From positions 1 through 40,817 of the IMG/VR virus record IMGVR_UViG_3300023104_000009: a stretch of 40,817 nucleotides of DNA. The stretch is one strand, 5' to 3'. How positions within the stretch are numbered: position 1 is the stretch's first letter; every line of letters starts with the position of its first letter. A model generated the notes under the pieces. It did no database searches. It was not told the DNA's origin and saw nothing but the letters and a program-made list of their open reading frames with translations. The position numbers and the translations under genes were made by a program. The DNA is from a virus. Shown here piece after piece: positions 1 to 8,437 of this stretch.

Positions 1-95
1 CATCCTCACCCGTCAACTGAATCGGCAGCAGCTTTGACGCGAGTTCTACAAGCTCGCGTCAAAGCTGCTGCCGATTCAGTTGACGGGTGAGGATG
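1..95. repeat. 43-bp perfect inverted repeat at contig start (probable fold-back artefact)
   Basis: Bases 1-43 are the exact reverse complement of bases 53-95, with a 9-base loop (44-52). The matching copy at 40692 onward carries ordinary small-terminase coding sequence in place of the first arm, so bases 1-39 have no counterpart in the closed genome. The genuine sequence has a short CGAG/CTCG palindrome exactly at the turn-round point, which fits fold-back priming during amplification or assembly. A true hairpin telomere is unlikely because the site lies inside a gene and no protelomerase was seen. Confidence 0.9.
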
Positions 96-165
96 GCGGG
101 CCGATGAAGGTGTCGATCGATACTTCGCGGCTGTCAGAGGCGACGTTGCGAGAGATTGCAGCGCA
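40..165. repeat. Terminal redundancy, left copy (circular closure)
   Basis: These 126 bases are identical to 40692-40817. The overlap lets the small terminase frame run unbroken from the right end into the left end, so the contig represents a circular or circularly permuted molecule. The length is close to a common assembly k-mer, so it is more likely an assembly overlap than a phage direct terminal repeat. Confidence 0.93.
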
Positions 166-184
166 GGGCACCACCGATGCGTGA
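41..184 (+). CDS. Terminase small subunit, C-terminal part (continues from 40519)
   Basis: This is the last 47 codons of the small terminase that starts at 40519 on the other side of the circular join. The frame enters at the EFYKLASKLL segment and ends at the TGA at 182-184. The small subunit recognises phage DNA and presents it to the large subunit for packaging. The full protein is 105 residues, short for a small terminase. The assignment rests on position directly before terL and on the GRPKGVPNK N-terminus. The next gene starts inside its end, at 177. Confidence 0.75.
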   Translation, partial: EFYKLASKLLPIQLTGEDGGPMKVSIDTSRLSEATLREIAAQGTTDA

Positions 185-380
185 CCTTCCTGCCCTCCTA
201 GCAGCCTCACAAGGACAGCCGGGCTATGGGCGGCGTGTCGCTATGCTGGAACGCGAGATCGAGGCTGGCGACCCCTTAGCGGCGATTTTAGCCCGCATCG
301 TGGATGCCGAGACACCGAAGGCTAACAGCACCGTGCGTAGGATGGCGAGGTTGGCGCGGGAGGCGCAAGGCCTTCTGTGA
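177..380 (+). CDS. Hypothetical protein between small and large terminase (67 aa)
   Basis: The start is the ATG at 177, which overlaps the small-terminase stop by 8 bases; in-frame upstream starts would only extend further into terS. The protein is soluble and Ala/Arg/Glu-rich, with helical segments and no transmembrane helix. I do not recognise the family. Its TGA is shared with the GTG start of the next gene (GTGA at 377-380), so it is probably translated as part of the packaging operon. Confidence 0.6.
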   Translation: MRDLPALLAASQGQPGYGRRVAMLEREIEAGDPLAAILARIVDAETPKANSTVRRMARLAREAQGLL

Positions 381-511
381 AGCATCGTGGTCCTGTGCGT
401 AAGATCCACTGGAAAGCGTGGGTTGAGTCTTTCGAGGGATACGATCGCTTGTTCCCGATCCACATTCCCAAGCTGATCCCGGCAAACGACACGGACCATC
501 GCTGGTGGTGA
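377..511 (+). CDS. Small hypothetical protein before terL (44 aa)
   Basis: A GTG start at 377 overlaps the preceding TGA, and the frame ends at the TGA at 509-511, which overlaps the terL start. The product is rich in Trp, His and Pro and ends in RWW. No family is recognised. Stop-start coupling on both sides is the main argument that this very short frame is real; without it the stretch before terL would be an unexplained gap. Confidence 0.5.
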   Translation: MKHRGPVRKIHWKAWVESFEGYDRLFPIHIPKLIPANDTDHRWW

Positions 512-1920
512 AACTCACCAGCCACGATGTCTTGGCGGCGCGTGCCGAACTGGCCAAGCGCCACCTGATCGACTTCGCCCCGCGCATCGTGCCCGGCTAT
601 CAGGTGGCGCGACACCACCGTATGATCTGTGAGGCGCTGGAGGCTGTCGAGCGTCGGGACATCGATCGGCTGATGATAACCATGCCGCCGCGCCATGGTA
701 AGTCGCAGCTTGCGTCTCGGTTGTTCCCGGCATGGTTGATGGGACGCAACCCCACACAGCAGATCATCGCCGCCAGCTACAACTCCGATATCGCCATGGA
801 CTTCGGACGTGATGTTCGCAACATCGTTGGCTCTGCCGAGTTTCAGGAGGTTTTTCCCGACGTGGCGCTGTCGCCGGACAGCAAGGCCGCTAACCGCATG
901 AACACCAACAGGGGTGGCGCGTACATCGCAGCGGGTGTCGGCACGGCCGTAACCGGGCGTGGTGCGCACGTTGCGCTGATCGATGATCCGTTCAAGGATC
1001 GTGCGGAAGCCGACAGCGAGCGAATGCGGGACAATGTGTGGGCTTGGTATCAGTCCACGCTTTACACACGCCTGATGCCTAAGGCCGCAATCGTCGTCAT
1101 CAACACCCGCTGGCACGATGATGATCTGTCCGGCCGGCTGCTCAACGGGCGCGACGAATGGACGCAGCTAGACCTGCCGGCAATCAACCCAGAGGGCGAG
1201 GCGCTGTGGCCGGAGTGGTATCCTGTCGAGGCGCTGGAGCGCATCAAGGCCAACGTCGGCGCGCGCGAATGGTCGGCTCTGTACCAGCAGAAGCCGCAGC
1301 CGGACGAAGGCACATACTTCAACCGTGATTGGTTCAAAGAGTGGGATCCTGTCACCCGACCGAAGCTGAATATCTACGCATCCAGCGATTATGCTGTAAC
1401 CGATGGCGGCGGCGACTACACCGTTCTAACCATCTGGGGTGTGGACAAGGACGGAAACCTCTATCGCCTCGACCAATGGAAGTCGCAAGCCACGCCGGAT
1501 GTCTGGATCGACGCGCAGGTGGATCTTATAGGCAAGTGGAAGCCGTTGTGCTGGTTCGGTGAGGCCGGCGTGATCCAGAAGGCTATCGAGCCGATGCTCC
1601 GCCGCCGGATGCTGGAGACGAAGAAGTATTGTCGGCTGGAGTGGGTATCGTCCATCTCCGATAAGCCGACGCGGGCGCGATCGTTCCAGGCACGTTGCGC
1701 CATGGGCAAGGTGTTTTTCGAGCCGGATGCTGATCTAGGCGAGTTCCTGCGTTTCCCGGCGGGCGTGCATGATGATGAGGTTGATACGGCTTCGCTGATC
1801 GGTCGGGTGATCGATGAGATGCACCCGGCCATCATCACGACTGTGCCAGTTGACACGAATCCCCGTTCGGGCGATTATAGGCCCAAGCGGATTGCGTCTG
1901 GCGGGAGTGCGTGGGGGTGA
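505..1920 (+). CDS. terL: Terminase large subunit
   Basis: This is the ATPase and nuclease motor that pumps DNA into the prohead and cuts the concatemer. The N-terminal ATPase shows a Walker A motif PPRHGKS (residues 61-67) and a Walker B motif VALIDD (156-161). The C-terminal RNase H-like nuclease shows acidic residues in SSDYAVTD (293-300) and HDDEVD (422-427). The length of 471 residues is normal for the family. Two in-frame GTG codons at 505 and 508 could start it; the one at 508 sits in a GTGA overlap with the preceding stop and may be the true start. Confidence 0.96.
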   Translation: MVKLTSHDVLAARAELAKRHLIDFAPRIVPGYQVARHHRMICEALEAVERRDIDRLMITMPPRHGKSQLASRLFPAWLMGRNPTQQIIAASYNSDIAMDFGRDVRNIVGSAEFQEVFPDVALSPDSKAANRMNTNRGGAYIAAGVGTAVTGRGAHVALIDDPFKDRAEADSERMRDNVWAWYQSTLYTRLMPKAAIVVINTRWHDDDLSGRLLNGRDEWTQLDLPAINPEGEALWPEWYPVEALERIKANVGAREWSALYQQKPQPDEGTYFNRDWFKEWDPVTRPKLNIYASSDYAVTDGGGDYTVLTIWGVDKDGNLYRLDQWKSQATPDVWIDAQVDLIGKWKPLCWFGEAGVIQKAIEPMLRRRMLETKKYCRLEWVSSISDKPTRARSFQARCAMGKVFFEPDADLGEFLRFPAGVHDDEVDTASLIGRVIDEMHPAIITTVPVDTNPRSGDYRPKRIASGGSAWG

Positions 1921-2084
1921 TTACCATTTCAGAGGCTGACCTTGCGCAGCTCCGCCATGCTTACAGTCAGCTCAAGCTGGGTTGCGTCATTAATCAAGCC
2001 GTGTTCGCAGAGGGCTTGCTCGCGCCGATTATCCGAAAAGCGGAGCGGCAGCAAAACGCCCCATTGCGTGCGGAGTTGACTTAA
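1917..2084 (+). CDS. Small hypothetical protein between terL and portal (55 aa)
   Basis: The GTG at 1917 shares the terL stop (GTGA), and the TAA at 2082-2084 shares its last base with the portal ATG, so the frame is linked on both sides. The protein is a short helical sequence (SEADLAQLRHAYSQL) without membrane segments. No family is recognised. A packaging or head-assembly accessory role is only an inference from position. Confidence 0.62.
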   Translation: MITISEADLAQLRHAYSQLKLGCVINQAVFAEGLLAPIIRKAERQQNAPLRAELT

Positions 2085-4051
2085 TGACCACGATGTTCCC
2101 GCTTGAAGATGACGAAAACCGCGATGGTATTGCGCTATCCGGGGCCACGCAGACCATTCCCGAATACATCAAGGGCGAAGCGCCATCTATCACTGTGCTG
2201 CGCGCACGGTTTGATGAGGCCCGCTCTGATCCGCAGGGAGCGCGCACCAAAGCGCAGACGGCCAGGGACTATTACGACGGCCCGAAACAGCTTAGCTCCA
2301 CCATCCGATCAGTTCTCGAATCCCGTGGCCAGCCTCGCAATTATACCAACCGCATCCGGCCTGCCATCAATGGTATCCTCGGCGTATTGGAGGCTGGCAG
2401 GCGAGACCCCCGCTGCCTTCCTCGCAACCCAGACGACGAAGACAGCGCAGACGTAGCCACCAAGACGCTGCGGTTTATCAACGATAAGTCGCGGTTCAAC
2501 GACACGCAGATGGACGTGGCGGAGAACTTCTTCATCGAGGGTGCCGGCGCTGCCATTATCGAGATGGATGGCGAGGATGTCGCCGTTACCCAGATCCGCT
2601 GGGAGGAGTTCTACTACGATCCCTATGCGCGTCGTTCCGATCTGAAGGACGCGCGGTATATGGGCATCGCCAAGTGGATGGATGCTTCTGCACTCAATTC
2701 TCGGTATCGTGCCCAGCTTGCCGAGATCGGGGATGTCATGGCCCCGCACGGCATGTCCTCCGACGCCTTCGAGGATCGTGGCGGCAATGCGTGCTGGGTG
2801 GATGCCAAGCGTCGGCGCGTGATGCTGATCGAAGAATACGCCATGGATGGCGGCGAGTGGAAGCGCATTGTCTATGTGGCGGCTGGCGTACTGGAATACG
2901 ACACCTCGCCGTATCTGGATGATAAGGGCCGTCCCTGCTGCCCGATCGAGGGCACGCGCTGTTACGTTAATCGCGATAATGATTCTTATGGCGCTGTCGA
3001 TGACATGATCCCCATCCAGGATGAGGTGAACGCCAGCCGGTCGCGCTCGCTGCATTTGATGAACAGCCGGCAGGTGCAGCAGACCGACCCGATGGCCCCG
3101 CCGATCGATGCTGAAATTGCACGGATCGAAGCCGCGAAGGCTGACGGCGTTATTCCGCCGGGCTGGGGCATCGTGCCCACCAGCGAGATGACCCAGGCAA
3201 ACATGGTTCGGATGCAGGAGGCCAAGAGTGAAATCGAGCGCATGGCTCCTACCCCTTTGGCGCGCGACCTTGAAAGTGGATCTGCGGTCTCAGGCCGTGC
3301 GCGACAGGTCAGCCAGCAGGCAGGGTTGTCAGAGCTTGCGCGCCCACTTGGTCGCCTCCACGGCTGGGTGCTGCGATGCTATGAGCAAATGTGGAACCGG
3401 GCGCGTCAATATTGGACCGACCCGATGTGGGTCCGCGTCACCGACAACCTGAAGGCACCGGAGTTCCTGAAGGTCAACGAGCCGGTTATGGGGCCGACGA
3501 TGTTGCCTGTTGCTGATCCGCAGACCGGACAGCCGATGGTCGATCCTATGACCGGCCAACCCCAGATGATGCAGGGTATTGGCCCCGTGGACGTGAAGAA
3601 CCGCCTTGCCGACATGGATATGGACATCATCCTTGACCAGGATGACGATACCGCGTCGCTCCAGCAGGAGGTTTTCGCGGAGCTGATGCAGCTCTTGGCC
3701 CCATCGGGCGGGTTGCCGGCCATCTTCTCGCCAGAGTTCGAGGTGGCGCTAGAGATCAGCCCCATGTCTGACAAGCGCCGGATCATGGAGACGATCAAGA
3801 CGAAGCGCGAGGAGCGCGATCAGTCGCAGGTTGTGCAGATGCAGCAGCAATTGGCGCAGTTGCAGGCGCAGTTGGAGGCCAAGCAGGAGCTTACGGCTGC
3901 GGAGACTGGCGCATCAATCGAGTTGAAGGCGGCGCAGACGGCGGCGACCTATGCCACGGCGAATAAGACGATGGTGGAGACGGCCGGCAAGGAAGTGGAG
4001 TTGACGGCGCGGGATCCGTTTGCGGAACCTGAAGATCAAGGCGGGGAATAG
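2084..4051 (+). CDS. Portal protein, P22-like
   Basis: The 655-residue protein resembles the P22 portal family (P22 gp1, about 725 residues), which forms the dodecameric ring at one capsid vertex where terminase docks and the tail assembles. The N-terminal third has the family pattern of an YYDG segment, RNYTNRIRP and RRDPRCLPRNPDDE, followed by FIEGAGAAIIE and WEEFYYDPYAR. Residues around 575-615 are a Gln-rich coiled coil (QSQVVQMQQQLAQLQAQ), likely part of the C-terminal barrel. It follows terL with one small gene between them and precedes the scaffold and coat genes. Confidence 0.92.
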   Translation: MTTMFPLEDDENRDGIALSGATQTIPEYIKGEAPSITVLRARFDEARSDPQGARTKAQTARDYYDGPKQLSSTIRSVLESRGQPRNYTNRIRPAINGILGVLEAGRRDPRCLPRNPDDEDSADVATKTLRFINDKSRFNDTQMDVAENFFIEGAGAAIIEMDGEDVAVTQIRWEEFYYDPYARRSDLKDARYMGIAKWMDASALNSRYRAQLAEIGDVMAPHGMSSDAFEDRGGNACWVDAKRRRVMLIEEYAMDGGEWKRIVYVAAGVLEYDTSPYLDDKGRPCCPIEGTRCYVNRDNDSYGAVDDMIPIQDEVNASRSRSLHLMNSRQVQQTDPMAPPIDAEIARIEAAKADGVIPPGWGIVPTSEMTQANMVRMQEAKSEIERMAPTPLARDLESGSAVSGRARQVSQQAGLSELARPLGRLHGWVLRCYEQMWNRARQYWTDPMWVRVTDNLKAPEFLKVNEPVMGPTMLPVADPQTGQPMVDPMTGQPQMMQGIGPVDVKNRLADMDMDIILDQDDDTASLQQEVFAELMQLLAPSGGLPAIFSPEFEVALEISPMSDKRRIMETIKTKREERDQSQVVQMQQQLAQLQAQLEAKQELTAAETGASIELKAAQTAATYATANKTMVETAGKEVELTARDPFAEPEDQGGE

Positions 4052-4426
4052 GCTTGGTGGAGCCGTTCGGCCTCGTGGTCTCCGAACCTGCGTTCCTCGC
4101 GGCTACGCAGACCGCCTAACTGATTGCGCGGCCCCATAAGTGAGTGATGCGACACCTCAAGACGGCACGACAGGTAACGCTCCTGCTTTGACCCGCTAAC
4201 GGGCTGCGTTTCTTAACGCCCCGTACCTATGCCGCATCACTCCCCAGCTTTCTGCCGCATCACCCCTTGACATTCAAGAACTAAAAGCGGTATCCAGATA
4301 CCACATCGCCGCCGGATGCTAATCGGGCGCACTCATCTTCCGGGATGTAAAGCCGGAGCAAGCCGCCGTTGCTGTCGGGCGTGTTCGTTCGCTGACCACG
4401 AAACGGTCGGGTAGGGAGAAGGCAAG
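4052..4426 (+). other. 375-bp non-coding gap between portal and scaffold genes
   Basis: No convincing gene lies here. Visible features are a 10-bp inverted repeat (GAGTGATGCG at 4142-4151 with CGCATCACTC at 4233-4242), two direct copies of TGCCGCATCAC near 4230 and 4253, a small CCCG/CGGG hairpin at 4192-4203, and the promoter-like element at 4267-4302. The gap splits the packaging and portal genes from the scaffold and coat genes, which are needed in far larger amounts, so an extra promoter here would make sense. Confidence 0.6.
4267..4302 (+). promoter_or_regulatory. Candidate promoter with palindromic operator before scaffold/coat genes
   Basis: A perfect sigma70-type -35 box TTGACA (4267-4272) is followed 17 bp later by GTATCC (4290-4295), a weak -10. 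The -10 lies inside a palindrome GGTATC-CA-GATACC (4289-4302), which could bind a dimeric regulator. GATACC also ends the 15-bp repeat found before the genes at 14488 and 18964. Confidence 0.4.
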
Positions 4427-5149
4427 TTGGCCGATTTTCTGGATGAGACTTTTGGCGAAGCTCCACAGGCTGAGCCCCCCGTTGAACCAGAGATTGTCGC
4501 ACCTGAATCGGAACCAGTAACCGAGGCACCAGCCCCGGAACCTGTACCGGAGCCGCAGCCCAAGGAAGAGAAGAGCATCCCGCTCGGCACCTTCCTGGAT
4601 ATGCGGGACAAGGCGCGAGAGGCTGAACGTCGTGCGGCAGAGCTTGAAGCTCGACTGAAACCAGCGTCAGATGTGCCAGATCCTTATGATGATCCTGATG
4701 CGTATCGGCAGTACGTCAATAATGACGTGCAGGCACAGGTTACCAACCTGAAGTTCCAGATGAGCGATCAGATGGCGCGACAGGTGCATGGCGCAGACAC
4801 CGTCGATAAGGCGGCAGAGTGGGCAACGGAACGGGCAAAGTCCAATCCTGCGTTCGCAGCAGCATACATGCGGGAGCCACATCCGATCGATTGGATTGTC
4901 CGGGAACACAAGCGGGATTCGATCTATTCGCAGTTGCCCACCGATGTGTCGTCTCTGGACGAATATATCGAGCGGGAGATTGCCAAGCGATCCCAGACCG
5001 CGCCGCCCGCCGCCGCTTCCGTCCCGGTAGTGGCAGCAACGGCCCCGAAGCCTGCTCCGCCGCCCCGCAGTATCGCATCCGATGTCACCGCACCGAATGC
5101 CCCTGTTCTGGACGAAGGCGCTAGTTTCGAGGCGATCTTCCGGAAATAG
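4427..5149 (+). CDS. Scaffolding protein (probable)
   Basis: The start is a TTG at 4427 preceded by GGGAGAAGG at good spacing. The 240-residue protein has a long acidic Pro/Glu-rich N-terminus (residues 10-50), a charged helical middle (about 58-80 and 95-130) and an Ala/Pro-rich C-terminus. This low-complexity, helical, acidic build and the position directly between portal and coat fit a scaffolding protein, which guides coat assembly and leaves the prohead. There is no enzymatic motif. The TTG start may keep its level below that of coat. Confidence 0.75.
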   Translation: MADFLDETFGEAPQAEPPVEPEIVAPESEPVTEAPAPEPVPEPQPKEEKSIPLGTFLDMRDKAREAERRAAELEARLKPASDVPDPYDDPDAYRQYVNNDVQAQVTNLKFQMSDQMARQVHGADTVDKAAEWATERAKSNPAFAAAYMREPHPIDWIVREHKRDSIYSQLPTDVSSLDEYIEREIAKRSQTAPPAAASVPVVAATAPKPAPPPRSIASDVTAPNAPVLDEGASFEAIFRK

Positions 5150-5161
5150 GGATCACCCGAA

Positions 5162-6322
5162 GTGGCAGAAGTCGTACTAGCAACCGCGCTCCAGGTTCAG
5201 AAGTGGAGCGACAATCTTGCGCGGGAATATATCCGTTCCAACGCGCTTTTCCCGTATATGGGCACCGCCAACACCAGCATTATCCGCATGCTGCGCGAGT
5301 TCAGCACGAAGGGTGGCGACACCATCAACTTCCCGCTGGTCACGCGGATTAAGGGTCGCGGCGTCAAGGGCGCTGAAGTCCTGAAGGGCAACGAAACCGA
5401 CCTCGGCCTGTTCAACACGGCGGTTTCCGTCGATTGGCGGCGTAATGCGGTCAAGGTGCCGAAGTCCACGCAGCTTCGCACCGAGATCAACATTCTCGAC
5501 GAGGCCAAGCCGCAGCTCAAGGAATGGTGCCAGGAAGCACTCCGCGATGATGTCATCATCGAGATGGCGGCAGTCGTGGTTCCGGGCACGCTGGACGCAC
5601 AGGGTTTGCCGGGCACCGATTCGACGGTAACCTATCAGCAGTCCAACGCTGCACAGCGCAACGCATTCCTGGTCAACAACAGCGACCGTATCGTGATGGG
5701 CAACGCGCGTGCCAACACGGCGTCTGGCAACTGGGCAACCAGCCTCGGCAACGTGTCGATCGCAACGGGGCAGTCTTCGGCAGCGCATATTCGCCTGCTC
5801 AAGACGATCGCCAAGAACGCTGGCGGCGTGGCTGTTACGGCCACCGGCTTCACCACCAACGTCCGCCCGTATAAGGCCGACATGGAAGCGGGCCGCGAGT
5901 GGTTCGTCTATTTCGTCGGTAGCCGCGAGTTTTCGGTTATCGGCCAAGACCCCACCATCGTTAGCATCAACACCTCGGCTCGCCCGCGCGAAGCTGGCGG
6001 CGTGGACAGCAACCCGCTGTTCCAGGATGGCGACCTGATGTATCAGGGCGTCATCATCCGCGAAGTGCCGGAGCTGGACCAGCTTCTCCTTCCGGGCGCT
6101 GGTGGTTCGGGTGCGGATCTGGCCATGGGCTTCTTCTGCGGTCAGTCGGCTATCGCGGTCGGCATCGGTCAGTCGCCCACGCCTCGCGTCGATTATGACG
6201 AAGATTACGGCTTCCGTCCGGCAGTCGCGATCGAGGAGCTGCGCGGAGTCAAGAAGACTTCGTTTGGCGGCGTCCAGTACGGCATGGTCACGTCGATCAC
6301 CGCCGTTCCGGTTCAGGCATAA
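5162..6322 (+). CDS. Major capsid (coat) protein
   Basis: The 386-residue protein resembles the N4-gp56/P22-coat group of HK97-fold major capsid proteins. Family-like features are the N-terminal LQVQKWSDNLAREYIRSNA, GGDTINFPLVTRI near residue 50 and the LFNTAVSVDWRRNAVKVPK segment near 85-105. It starts with GTG just after the scaffold gene and is followed by two small head genes. Length and position match P22 gene 5 (430 residues). Confidence 0.9.
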   Translation: MAEVVLATALQVQKWSDNLAREYIRSNALFPYMGTANTSIIRMLREFSTKGGDTINFPLVTRIKGRGVKGAEVLKGNETDLGLFNTAVSVDWRRNAVKVPKSTQLRTEINILDEAKPQLKEWCQEALRDDVIIEMAAVVVPGTLDAQGLPGTDSTVTYQQSNAAQRNAFLVNNSDRIVMGNARANTASGNWATSLGNVSIATGQSSAAHIRLLKTIAKNAGGVAVTATGFTTNVRPYKADMEAGREWFVYFVGSREFSVIGQDPTIVSINTSARPREAGGVDSNPLFQDGDLMYQGVIIREVPELDQLLLPGAGGSGADLAMGFFCGQSAIAVGIGQSPTPRVDYDEDYGFRPAVAIEELRGVKKTSFGGVQYGMVTSITAVPVQA

Positions 6323-6336
6323 GAGGGGATTGAGAG

Positions 6337-6777
6337 ATGGTTGCATATACCAGCGTCCAGCTAACCCCGCCCACCTACCCCGTCTCTGGGGTAGGCCTTG
6401 GCGGGCGCACGTCGCACTCGGCGCGTGGCGAATACACCGTTACCACCGCCTTGGCGGCTGGCGACACGATCGCGCTGTTCCGCCTTCCTCCGCGCGCTCG
6501 TATCAAGTCCGGCTTCATCAAGTCGGAGGCCGTCGATAGCGCCTCGGCCGTCACCTACAACGTCGGCATCACCGGCACGCCTGCTCTGTTCTTTTCGGGT
6601 AGCACGGTAGGCCGCACGGGTGGTGGTGTGGATCGGACGATGGCGTTCGCCGGCACCGATTTCACCACGTCGGCTTTCACTAACGTCCTGCTGACGGTCG
6701 GCACCGCGCCGGGTACTGGCACAACGGGCGGCAAGATCGTTGTGGACATCACGTACACGGTTGAGGAGCCGCTGTAA
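6337..6777 (+). CDS. Putative capsid decoration or head accessory protein
   Basis: The 146-residue product is Gly/Thr/Ser-rich and predicted to be mostly beta-strand, ending in IVVDITYTVEEPL. It starts at an ATG with a GAGAG ribosome site 14 bp after the coat stop and overlaps the next gene by one base (TAATG). Small beta-rich proteins right after coat are often decoration proteins, but no family was recognised and the role is inferred from context. Confidence 0.6.
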   Translation: MVAYTSVQLTPPTYPVSGVGLGGRTSHSARGEYTVTTALAAGDTIALFRLPPRARIKSGFIKSEAVDSASAVTYNVGITGTPALFFSGSTVGRTGGGVDRTMAFAGTDFTTSAFTNVLLTVGTAPGTGTTGGKIVVDITYTVEEPL

Positions 6778-7094
6778 TGGCTATCAAGACGTTCAACGCA
6801 GTCTGGCTTGGGGATGGAGATCCCCAGGCACAGATGGTCACTCTTGGCGGCATTCGCTTCATCAAGGGCGAGTCGGTCAAGGTTCCTGCTGACCTGAAGG
6901 TCAACGGCGTGGATTTTGCAGATACGATTCGCAACAACCCGACGTTTGAGTGCGATGGCGGCGAACCGGACGTGGTGGAGACCTCGGAGGAAGACGAGAT
7001 CGCCGCCACCAAGGAACTGCTGGATGGTGCGGGCATCAAGTACCGAGCCAATGCCAGCCTCGACAGCCTTCGCGCGCTGCTGGTCAAGGCCTAA
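6777..7094 (+). CDS. Head accessory protein with HeH/LEM-like C-terminus
   Basis: The 105-residue protein has a beta-rich N-terminal half and a C-terminal helix-extended loop-helix-like module (residues about 74-105, ending LDSLRALLVKA). Such modules occur at the end of many small head-tail connector proteins. It lies between the decoration-like protein and the gp4-like connector. Acidic residues cluster around 60-73. A connector or head-completion role is inferred. Confidence 0.6.
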   Translation: MAIKTFNAVWLGDGDPQAQMVTLGGIRFIKGESVKVPADLKVNGVDFADTIRNNPTFECDGGEPDVVETSEEDEIAATKELLDGAGIKYRANASLDSLRALLVKA

Positions 7095-7097
7095 GGC

Positions 7098-7832
7098 GTG
7101 GCAACCTGCCGCCAGACAGTTAACCTTGCACTCCGCAAGCTAGGCCGTCTGGCGGCAGGCCGCGAACCCCGACAGGCGGATGCCCAAGATGCGCTGGATG
7201 CCCTGCGCTCGCTCTACACCGCATGGATCGTTGGCGGTGCATTCGGTCGGCTGCGGGATGTGTGTCCTACCGGCGGCGAATATGTCGCATCGGGCAATGA
7301 GCGGGTGTTCCGCACCTCATCTTCCACGTTCACTGTCAAGCTGCCCGAAGTCATCGGCAACGGTTATCAGTCCACTTACCTGCCGTTGGTGACGCAGGTG
7401 GAGGATGGTACCACTGTAACGGTCGATTACAACATCAACCAATCCCATTACACGTCCGTCATCATTGACGATCAGGGCGAGTTTGTCGTGATCGATTTGG
7501 CCGACGGCGGATCATCGCTTAACTGCTGCACCCCGCCCCGTGATGGCGCGCCTGTGGTGGTGTCCGATTCTGTTTGCGGCAACACGCTCTCCTTCTTGTA
7601 TGACGGATCGATCAAGAAGTGGCAGGGCGTGGACAGTCTGGATCTGGATAGCGAAGCGCCGCGCTCGGTGATGGACCCGCAAGGGCTGGCGTCCTGTCTG
7701 GCGGTGGAGATTTCCGATCAGTTTGGCGTCGATCCTCCTGCTGCCACGCAGTTGCAGGCGGCGCGGTTCAAGATGGCGATGACCAGTCGGTTTTCGATGC
7801 CCCGTTCCCAGGCCGTTGGAGTATATGCCTGA
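7098..7832 (+). CDS. Tail accessory factor / head-tail adaptor (P22 gp4-like)
   Basis: The N-terminal 60 residues (TVNLALRKLGRLAAGREPRQADAQDALDALRSLYTAWI) resemble the P22 gp4 family, which binds the portal ring and starts tail assembly. At 244 residues it is longer than P22 gp4 (166 residues), with a beta-rich insertion in the middle and a C-terminal segment of adaptor type (MAVEISDQFG-like, with AARFKMAMT). It uses a GTG start. Its stop overlaps the next ATG. Confidence 0.8.
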   Translation: MATCRQTVNLALRKLGRLAAGREPRQADAQDALDALRSLYTAWIVGGAFGRLRDVCPTGGEYVASGNERVFRTSSSTFTVKLPEVIGNGYQSTYLPLVTQVEDGTTVTVDYNINQSHYTSVIIDDQGEFVVIDLADGGSSLNCCTPPRDGAPVVVSDSVCGNTLSFLYDGSIKKWQGVDSLDLDSEAPRSVMDPQGLASCLAVEISDQFGVDPPAATQLQAARFKMAMTSRFSMPRSQAVGVYA

Positions 7833-8437
7833 TGCCGCGTTTCGAGATTCCTGATGTCCGTGGCGAGACGCGGGATATGGCTATTCCTGCCAGCGATGGC
7901 ACGGTCACACAGTTGCAGGATCAGGTCACGTCGCTGACGACGGCTCTGGCGGCTGCACAGGCTGACGCCACCACGGCCAAGGTCGACGCTGCTGCCGCCA
8001 AGACGCAAGCCGCCACTGTGGCTAGCACCATGCCCAAGCCGGCTACGGACGCGCCCCCGCCGGTTCAGGTGGACAGTTCCAAGGGCACCACCTCCGGCCG
8101 CTTCGCGATGGAGGATCACACCCACCAGAGCCGCCTTCAGGCGCGGCGTATCCAGGTGACGCCGAACGCTGCTGGACAGGCGATCTATACCTTCCCGCTG
8201 GCCTATGATGCGGGGGTGATTCCCGTCCTTAGTACTACGGCAGAGACGCCGAACGGCGCTGCCTACCGCAATGATGCCAGTATCGTGCAGGGCACGACCA
8301 CCAATACGCAAACCACCATTCTTGTTACCCGTCTCAATCAAAATGTGGTAGTAGGATTGCTTAATGCGGTCCTGCCGGTATTTGCGCCGGTTACTACGGC
8401 AACTTGGGTCAACATCATGTCGAGGGCACCTAGCTGA
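7832..8437 (+). CDS. Short tail fibre protein with coiled coil
   Basis: The 201-residue protein has a coiled coil at about residues 28-70 (LQDQVTSLTTALAAAQADATT) followed by a GRFAMEDHTHQSR motif near 88-100. That motif is common in phage fibre and spike proteins where the trimeric stalk meets the distal domain. The C-terminal 100 residues are beta-rich. Coupled by overlap to the gp4-like gene before it and the spike gene after it, it probably joins a spike to the tail or forms a thin fibre. Confidence 0.65.
   Translation: MPRFEIPDVRGETRDMAIPASDGTVTQLQDQVTSLTTALAAAQADATTAKVDAAAAKTQAATVASTMPKPATDAPPPVQVDSSKGTTSGRFAMEDHTHQSRLQARRIQVTPNAAGQAIYTFPLAYDAGVIPVLSTTAETPNGAAYRNDASIVQGTTTNTQTTILVTRLNQNVVVGLLNAVLPVFAPVTTATWVNIMSRAPS

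Noticed and set aside
1-95. Covalently closed hairpin telomere (N15 type)
   Set aside because: No protelomerase gene is present, the site is inside the small terminase gene, and the other end of the contig continues the gene without the hairpin.
4140-4199. 19-codon frame starting GTG-AGT-GAT between portal and scaffold
   Set aside because: It is too short, with no coupling to neighbours, no clear ribosome site and no downstream partner.
5177-6346. Long minus-strand open frame (389 codons) opposite the coat gene
   Set aside because: It mirrors the coat gene almost exactly, has no ribosome site or family features, and is a shadow of coat codon use.
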